Origin: Entomortierella parvispora
Lineage: Eukaryota; Mortierellomycota; Mortierellomycetes; Mortierellales; Mortierellaceae
Direction: 5' to 3'
NCBI GenBank assembly: GCA_963573315.1
Contig: OY752142.1
Span: forward strand, 434,001-498,000
DNA: 64,000 bases
Under the pieces are notes generated by a model. The model had not been told where the DNA came from. It did not search any database and worked only from the letters and a program-made list of their open reading frames with translations. This document shows positions 57,100-64,000 of the stretch, piece by piece (the first letter of the stretch is position 1; each line of letters opens with the position of its first letter). The translations under genes and the position numbers were made by a program.

Positions 57100-58012
57100 G
57101 GTCGAGGTGGTTTTTTTTTAAAGAGAAGGGACTAATGGGGATGGGAGAGAAGAAGACAGGGTGTTTTCCAAACATGTCAGTTTATGCAATAATAACAAAG
57201 CACAGGATGAGAGCGGAGGGAGGGAGCGGAGGGAGGGGGCGGAGGGGGCGTCAAAGCGAAGAAAAAGAAAAGAGATGAGGCAGGGACGATGGGACGCGAT
57301 GAGCAGCGAGATTAGCTTTTTTTTTTCTCTCTCTCTTTCTAGTCCTTGCTGTAAACAATAAAAAATAAAAAAAAAAAAAAGAAAGAAAAATCCAAACGAA
57401 AAAGAACCTCTCCACACAGGAGGTCCTTGTCATGGGAGAAAAGGTGCGAAAGCAAGGGCAAAGACGGACGGAGAATATGTAGGGGTCTTGGACGGGGAGG
57501 GAAGAGGGAGGCGAAAGGGTCGTTTTTCTTACAAAAGGGAGGACAAAGTGCGGCGGATTAGAATCAGGATTCAGGCACTGGCCTCAGGAAGGATGGCGAG
57601 TGAGGATTGATGGTGTGGGGGCGAGAGGAAGGAGAAAGACGAGAAGGCGACCAGATGCACAAGGGTATCGGGATAGGCTCGGCAAGAGGAAGGGAGGAAA
57701 GGGTAGGGAGAAGAGAAAAGAGGAAAGAAAGAGGGAAGAAAGAAGAAAGAGGAAAAAGAAAGAGAGGCACCCTCAATGCATTGTCCACCCATTGCCACCA
57801 CCGCCTACCTCCACCGCCTCCAAGGAGTGTGCCCCTTCCCTCCAGCGCAAAGCCAGAAGTCAGTCGTCCGCTCTCACTCAGACCCCTCTCTCGCAACGTC
57901 CCACCTGCTGCATGGCCCAGGAGCCTGAAAAATCTTTTTTTTTCTCTTGACATGTTCACGTCACGGTAAAACAAAATCGCTCGTTTAACAAAGTTTAATA
58001 TCTTTTTTTTTT
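57100..58012. other. Gap between transportin and sirtuin
   Basis: Contains the transportin 5' flank, a GGGAGCGGAGG-type purine-rich tract (57,210-57,260) and long GA/GAAA-rich runs near 57,690-57,765. No supported gene. Confidence 0.5.
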
Positions 58013-59893
58013 TCACGCTCTTGCTGACCGCAAACGACGAAGCTCTGGGACAATCGGAAGGTCCACTTCGGTGACAACCTCCTTGGTCTTGACCACCATC
58101 TGCTTTGCGATCGTAGGGCGCTGGAGACTGGGCTTTGTCCTGTTGAGGGTAGATAGAACTGCCTTCTTGGGAGACGGTGGTGGTGAAGCCAGGACGACCT
58201 CTTCTGGGACTTTGATGTTGTTGTTGCTGTTGTTGTTGTTGTTGCTTCCGCTGCAGCTCATCACTGAGAATGTTCTCTTCTTGCTCGTTGCCTTTTGCTT
58301 TTTGGCTAGCTCCGTAGGGGAGGGCATCTGGTTTTCCTTGTCTGATGACTGTTCCTGTTCTTGCTTCTCCATCTCCTTGACCTGCCTCTGCTTTTCCTTC
58401 TGCTCTGGAGTAAGGACCTTGAAAGGTAACTTTGTCTGTACCTTGACCTTTCGGATCGCGTCATGCACGAGATTGCACCAGGGGTCAGTCTCGCCTTCGA
58501 CAAAGTAATCAAAGACGCCCTCCCACTCTTTACCCACAACTGCTGTCTTGTTCACAAGAATCACACAGCCTTTCTTGTTCTGATGCACAATCTTGGCTGC
58601 TTTCCGAACCAACAGGCGAAGTCCGTGTACCTTGAGAGATGTTCCCATAACCAACAACACGTCTGGCGATTTCGAGAGGTCGTTGGATTGAATCCTGCCA
58701 ATTGCTTCTCCAAATGGGTGGTTTTCGTTGTACAGCACAATATCGGGCCTCAAAGTTCCTGTCGCGATCTTTCTCTTTCCCTGCGCGACGCGAATGACAT
58801 CTGTAATATAAAAAAAAAAATGGAGGCTAACAAGTCAGTGATGCTGTCCGCACTTCTTGATACTTTCGCATTGCCAATGTTTTGACTTTGTGAGTAGAAA
58901 GCGCGCGATAGAACAAAAACCCATACCATTCAATTCACATTTTGGACATCCAGGAGCCTCGCCCTCCCGGAAAACCTTTTCATAGTCGTTCAAGAATCCG
59001 TACGGCTCACTGCACAGCGTACACTTGAGCTTTCTCAACGATCCATGCAATTGAACGACATTAACATCCTTCTTGACCTTGCCCTTCTCGCAGACCAAAC
59101 TCGTCTCCATGCCCAACTCCTCTTCTAGGCAGTCAATGTTTTGGGTATAACACCTCAGGAGTTTTCCTTTCTCGGAGAGCATCTTGATAAAGTGGTGAGT
59201 CGGTGATGGTTTGGCCTTGAGCGTCTGTGCATGGAGTTCGGAAATAAAAGTGTAAAAGACGGCCGTGGTGGACTCATCTCTGAACAAGTTGGCGTCAAAA
59301 AGGTCCTTTCCTTTGATGACCTGCTTGGGGTATTGTTTCTTGACCAGGTTGTAAAGTCCATCTGCCGAACGGAAATCCTAAAGATGCCAATCACAAAACA
59401 AATGGTCAGAATTGCATAAAGATCATATGAAGACGCGTTCAATGTCAACATTCTTGATGAAAGTTAATGTCAACGCGTGTGAAAAAACAAAACCTCTCCC
59501 ATGACCCCTCCCAATTCTCCCTTTGCAGGTTGCGTGCACGGTCTGAACGCGGGGGAGGAACACAAAGCTCATTGGAAATTCGACATTGTGGCACCTCCCT
59601 TGCAGTGTGGTACACTCAAGAAAGGAGGTTTGGGAAAGGACATGGCTTTTTTTTGTTCATGGTCTTTATGGTCTCATGTCCGCGAATGGGATGAAACGAG
59701 AGCTGGAGGACAAGAAGGGAGTGATAAGAAATAGCACAGGAAGAGAACTTACAGGAATCCCACTGCTGCACGAGATACCGGCTCCCGTGACGACAATGGT
59801 TTTCTTGGCCTTGAGCATCACATCGGTGACAGTTTGGAGATGACGTTCCGTAGCAACATCCCGTGATGGGCCGCTCAAATCGATGGTGAGCAT
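58013..59893 (-). CDS. NAD-dependent deacetylase, HST3/HST4-like sirtuin
   Basis: Three exons on the minus strand (59753-59893, 58927-59377, 58013-58800) encode 459 residues. Sirtuin features are GAGISCSSGIPDFRS (about 38-51), YTQNID (124-129), catalytic His158 in VQLHGSL, zinc-binding Cys166/169 and Cys191/194, and LLVMGTSLKVHGLR. DFRSADGLY and the layout fit the Hst3/Hst4 subgroup, which deacetylates histone H3 Lys56 in yeast nuclei; this is a family inference. The C-terminal 170 residues are charged, low-complexity and Lys/Arg-rich, with a poly-Asn stretch, and may carry nuclear localisation signals. The usual TQNIDGLE reads TQNIDCLE here. All three exons join in phase. Confidence 0.92.
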
Positions 59894-60457
59894 GACAATA
59901 GGAGCGGGAAGAAGACAAGTCGGTGATGAGAGTGGTGAGAAATGTCAATTCTTGCGAGTATGAACAAGTATGAACAAGTATGAGTGTGTTGTCTGAGAAA
60001 ATTGAATTTTGCTTTTTTTCGTATGAGACGAGTTGAATGAAACCCTGGAGGGATGATGAAATGGGAATGAAAATTGTAATTTCGAGGATGGGCAATCAGC
60101 TGGGTGCGAGATCAATGCTCTGGTGATGCTTAAAAGTGCAGTTGAAGCGACGGGGTTGTTGATGGTGAAGGGGGTGGAAGGAGTGTCGGGATGGGATGAG
60201 GAGGAAAGAGGGGTGAAAACAAGAAATGTGCTCAAAACGTAAAATTTTCGAAAGGCTCAGAAAACTCAATTCGCGCAGCACGCGCGATGAATCTTCCTTC
60301 CGGCGCGATTGGTGTTCTGCACTCCCATCCCGGTCCTCACCCAAAGGTCCAGCCATCTCTATTGTACGTTGTTCCCTCATTTTCTCTCTGACTCAACAGC
60401 AATATGAATACGAGCAAACCATATAATTTTATCAAACAATGTTCTATAGGCGGGATC
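59894..60457. other. Gap between the sirtuin and RhoGAP genes
   Basis: The sirtuin 5' flank with a triplicated ATGAACAAGT near 59,960 and an inverted motif GCGCGCGATG near 60,280. No gene is supported. Confidence 0.5.
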
Positions 60458-60551
60458 TCATGGCTCGATCTCGTATTCTTGCTGCAGCAGATCCAGCTGC
60501 TGCTGCTTCTTCTCGAGATCATACTCGTAATCCTGTTGATGCTGCTGCTGC

Positions 60552-60645
<94 letters not shown>

Positions 60646-63600
60646 GCGGATGATGTAACTGTGGGGGGTGTTGTGGCTGCTGTTGCTGTTGTGGTTGTTG
60701 TTGATATTGTTGCTGATGGTGCTGCTGTTGATCGCGCTCCAACTGCTCTCGCTGTTGTTGTTCGCGCTGTTGCTGTTGCAGCTTCAATTGCTGCAAGGTT
60801 GGGTGCTGTGGTTGCGGATAAGCCATACGGAACTGCTGCTGTTGCTGCAAGAACTGCTGGTGAACCTGTGGGTTGTATTGCTGCGATTGCTGCAGTTGTT
60901 GGTGCATTAGCTGCTGTTGCTGCAATTGCTGTTGCTGATGCTGCTGATGCTGAAGCATGCGAAGTTGCTGTTGCTGTTGCTGTTGCTGTTGATACTGGCC
61001 CATCGTTGGAACTGCATCGCCCGATCCTGAACGAGGAGGCAGGGCTGGCATCGCTCCCGTCCCTGCCCCTAATGCCCCGACTCCAACTTGAGGCTGCAGG
61101 TTAGAAGGCCCCCCAATGTTCATTCTTCTAGGTGGTGGGTTTACAGCTGAGGACGCAACGGAAGAAATACTTCCAACAGAACTTTGCCTTTGTCCCGTAA
61201 ATCCTGGGGGAGGTGACATGGTCGCCAAATGGCTACCAAGACTTTGTTCCTTTCCACCCGGGATTTCGTCGCCATAGAGACTGCTGCTGCCGCTGCTGCT
61301 TTCGTTTACGGTAGGGAATGGGTCGTTCCTTACAAAGAGCTCGCTTGTGTTCACAATCAAGTATTCGATAACGGAGTTCTTATACGTTGTGTCCAAGATC
61401 TCTCGACTTGGGTCCGGGTTTCGCATCAAGGTAGGGCCAAAGACAACAGACAAGTTCTTTGGCGTCATCAAGTTCACTGCAGCGCGCTCTGTTACCCTGT
61501 TCAAATGCTCCATAAGCACCTTGAGGGTCCTGTAGTGAGACATTGGCATCCTGTCAATAAGATTTCTGAACGTTTGCAACTTGAACTCGGATTCCGTCCT
61601 GTCAGGGGTCTCTGACATGACCGAAGGCTCTTGTTCAAAAGACTCGGATGACTCAGGCAAATCCATTGAGATCATGAATTCTTGGTAGAGATCGTAAGGC
61701 ATCAAGGGCTCAGGCAATGATCGGAGGTACTGTTTGAGGACCGAAGTAATCGAACAAATATCTTGGTAGACATCCAAGTCGGAGAGATCTGGCTGGTATC
61801 CTGCATCATAAGCAAGAACTAACTGACGAGCTTCGGCGGCCATACCGGAACGACGGTAGATTCCTTCAACATCCAACCCACGTTGATCCACAGCTTCAAT
61901 ACACTTTTCGACCACCAATGGAACGACTTTATCCTCCAGCTCCAATTGGGTCAAAAGATTGTTTCCAAACATGGTTTGTTGCTTTTGAGGCGTTGCTGGT
62001 GCGGCAGTCATATTGTTAACGCTGGAGGAATCTGATCTTGGCACGCCGGTACAGTCGTGAGGGATGTCATGCACGCATCGTCCATGGACTTGGAATCCAC
62101 AGCCTGTTGTAAAAAAAAACATGGGAATAGCGTTAGGTTCATAATGTCCGCCAGAATATCCAGTGACAAACATTGCCAACAGTAAATCCAGTAAATCTTG
62201 CCTTGGCACTTGTACTCGCGACCCCACATCTTTTCATCACATCCCTCGCATCGCCCTGGTCGGATATAATTGTGCTGGACAAAGTAGTGCTTCTCCAAGG
62301 TTCTTCCTCCATTCAAAGACCGAGAATCGCTGCTGAAACTTCTCGTGGGAGGTAGAATCTGGCCGTTCGAACTTCCGTTGTCTGTCGAGACCATAGGGGA
62401 GCCTCTCCTGGGAGGTGTATCTGTGTTGACGTTTGGCCCTTCAACCAATAATTTTCCGAATTTGGCGCCAACATTCTTGACTGTGTTGACACCCGTGTTC
62501 ATGGTGCTAAGCGTGCCCTTCTTCCAATTGAACTTCTTGGGCGCCACGATCTCCTCTCCAAAGATGTCCTCCTGAACCTGCTCTGATTTTGAGCTACGTC
62601 TTGGAGGGTTGTAGTCGTCCGAGTGGCCCGTGTTATACGAGTGGCTCGATTCAGCACTAGAAGCGACCTTGAGTTCCTGTTGACTGCCCCCGCTCGCCTG
62701 ACGCTGTCTCCGAATCTTGTCTGTAAAGGACTGGAGCATAGTGTTACCGCCGGTATTAAAGCTCGCCGATGGCGCCGTTGGGGGAGCGGTCGCCTGCGCA
62801 TCCTTACGACCTTGGATCTTGCGGGTCATATCATTGTTGATAGTCGAGAGCTCTGCATTTCGCATGCTGAGAACCTGCATCTCATCCAAGACGCTGTCGC
62901 GTTGATCTGAATAGGCTTGAATTTCCTGCTGCAGCTTTTCTTTTTGATCTTGGAGAGCCTTTACCTCCGCTTGATAGGCCTGTTTCATAAAGTCATGACT
63001 GGCGCTGAATCGTGGGTTGGTGGTAGGCGGCCCAGGAGCAGCGAGATGCGTGGTGTTTGCACTAAGAGACTCTTTCTCCTTCGTTCTATTCCAGTCAAAG
63101 GTACGACGACAGAAATTTAGTTTTCATGACTGGGAATCCTCCTGGTTGACGAGAGATAATGAAATGGGAGGGCTGCGATGGCGCAGCATGAAACTTCGAC
63201 TTACTTGAGCTCCTCATTCATTACTTCAAGATCCATTCCAAGGAGATCTTTTTCAATATACATGTCTCTCAGTGCCTTCTCCAGATGCAGCTCCTGTTCC
63301 TTTAATTGCTCAAATCGCGAGTGTGCAACCATTAGTTGATCCTGTGCTGTTCCACGGAGAAGTGGATTCGAAGGGTTGAACTTTGTCAATTCCAAGCGCA
63401 GAGCGCCGATCAAAGACATGGCTTCCTCCAAGCTTATGGTATCATGCTAGGTAAAAGACAGAAAACGGGTTTTTGAGAACACAAGGTTCATTCGATGCTC
63501 TTGAAAGTTACCACCTTTTTTGGGACAAACTCTATTTTCCCTACCTTTGCTTGCTCCTCCTCTTCTGAAGAGCGGGGTATCGAGCCCTTGAGGGATGCCT

Positions 63601-64000
63601 GTGGCTCAGGACTTTCAGATGACGGCCTCGTGCTAGTATTATTCTCGCTGGATTGGCCACTGAGATTCAGCGACGAGGTGCTGAGACGAGCATTTGCCAT
63701 ACTAATACTAACGCGGTACAGACGATGATGTTGGTGGGTATCAGGACTTTGAGGAGTTCCAGCCTCCTCAACAGCAACGATAGGAGTAGGGGATACGACC
63801 GATCCCCGAGGAGAAGGTGTAGGATCTCCCTCAGACCCGCTCATGATCTCTCCAAGATCGAACCCACTCGAGACAGGGCCATCAAAATCAAAGGAGAGAG
63901 GAGGAAGCAGAGGCGGTCCCATTCCTAAGAGTCCACCAACCGATGCTACTGCTTTAGGGCGGCTGTCCTGTCGAGGAATAGGAGGAGTGGTGGGCTGATG
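60458..64000 (-). CDS. C1/RhoGAP protein, 5' end beyond window
   Basis: Four visible exons on the minus strand (63512->64000, 63205-63446, 62202-63085, 60458-62103) give 1086 residues; the N-terminus is outside the window. In order these are a Ser/Pro-rich segment; a coiled coil (FEQLKEQELHLEKALRDMY to KLQQEIQAYSDQRDSV); a C1 zinc domain (HYFVQHNYIRPGRCEGCDEK, then YKCQGCGFQVHGRC); and a RhoGAP domain with the arginine finger GIYRRSG, LKQYLRSLPEPLM and NLSVVFGPTLM. GAPs of this type switch off Rho/Cdc42 GTPases in polarity and cell-wall signalling. The C1 domain may bind diacylglycerol at membranes. The tail is Gln-rich, with an uninterrupted 35-Gln run. The intron splitting the C1 domain is GC-AG. 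An N-terminal LIM or other domain may lie upstream. Confidence 0.92.
60542..60646 (-). repeat. 35-codon polyglutamine tract in the RhoGAP gene
   Basis: An uninterrupted run of 35 Gln codons, 31 CAA followed by four CAG in coding order, near the C-terminus of the RhoGAP protein. It is the longest perfect trinucleotide repeat seen in the window. Confidence 0.95.

Noticed and set aside
60439-61104. Plus-strand open frame rich in Val/Ala opposite the RhoGAP polyQ region
   Set aside because: It is the antisense translation of CAA/CAG repeats; the minus strand encodes a coherent C1/RhoGAP protein.

Overview
The window is nuclear DNA of a filamentous fungus, most likely a Mortierellaceae species (Mortierellomycota). 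The reasons are short GT-AG introns of about 80-100 nt in conserved genes, lineage-typical low-complexity insertions, a malic enzyme with a long presequence, and an expanded family of intronless F-box/leucine-rich genes. The genus is an inference from gene content, not a database result. No rRNA, tRNA, CRISPR array or recognisable transposase was found.

The window alternates between conserved housekeeping blocks and repeat islands. Block 1 (6.0-16.2 kb) holds KIN17, adenine phosphoribosyltransferase (APT1), sorting nexin 3, a HAD phosphatase, a possible small membrane protein and a cytochrome P450. Block 2 (26.0-37.2 kb) holds an ICME-like alpha/beta hydrolase, the CAAX protease RCE1 and a malic enzyme. 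Block 3 (44.9-64 kb) holds an 1103-residue uncharacterised protein, the cohesin acetyltransferase ECO1, an aldo-keto reductase, transportin, an HST3/HST4-like sirtuin and a C1/RhoGAP protein that runs off the window.

The repeat islands (1-5.4, 16.9-25.2 and 40.6-44.7 kb) contain five copies of one 507-codon F-box gene: A, B, C, D and E. B and C are intact; A, D and E carry one or two small lesions each. The copies share several kilobases of flank. C and D form a roughly 8 kb head-to-head inverted duplication. The coding regions are mosaics of a few alternative sequence blocks in the putative recognition region, which suggests recombination or gene conversion.

Each complete flank also carries a 172-173 bp module with complementary ends, an internal long hairpin with a paired A-U to G-C change between copies, an upstream TATA-like box in three of four copies and a downstream T-run in three of four. 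It could be an undescribed structured RNA gene, possibly Pol III transcribed, or a small inverted-repeat element. One copy sits exactly on an inversion breakpoint at 44,203. This F-box plus hairpin cassette is the best candidate here for something undescribed.

Among the conserved genes, ECO1, RCE1, transportin, SNX3, APT1, KIN17 and the sirtuin are identified from family motifs, with exon joins worked out by reading-frame continuity. Two genes use GC-AG introns. Two divergent promoters (APT1/SNX3 and ECO1/AKR) each contain one CACGTG box.
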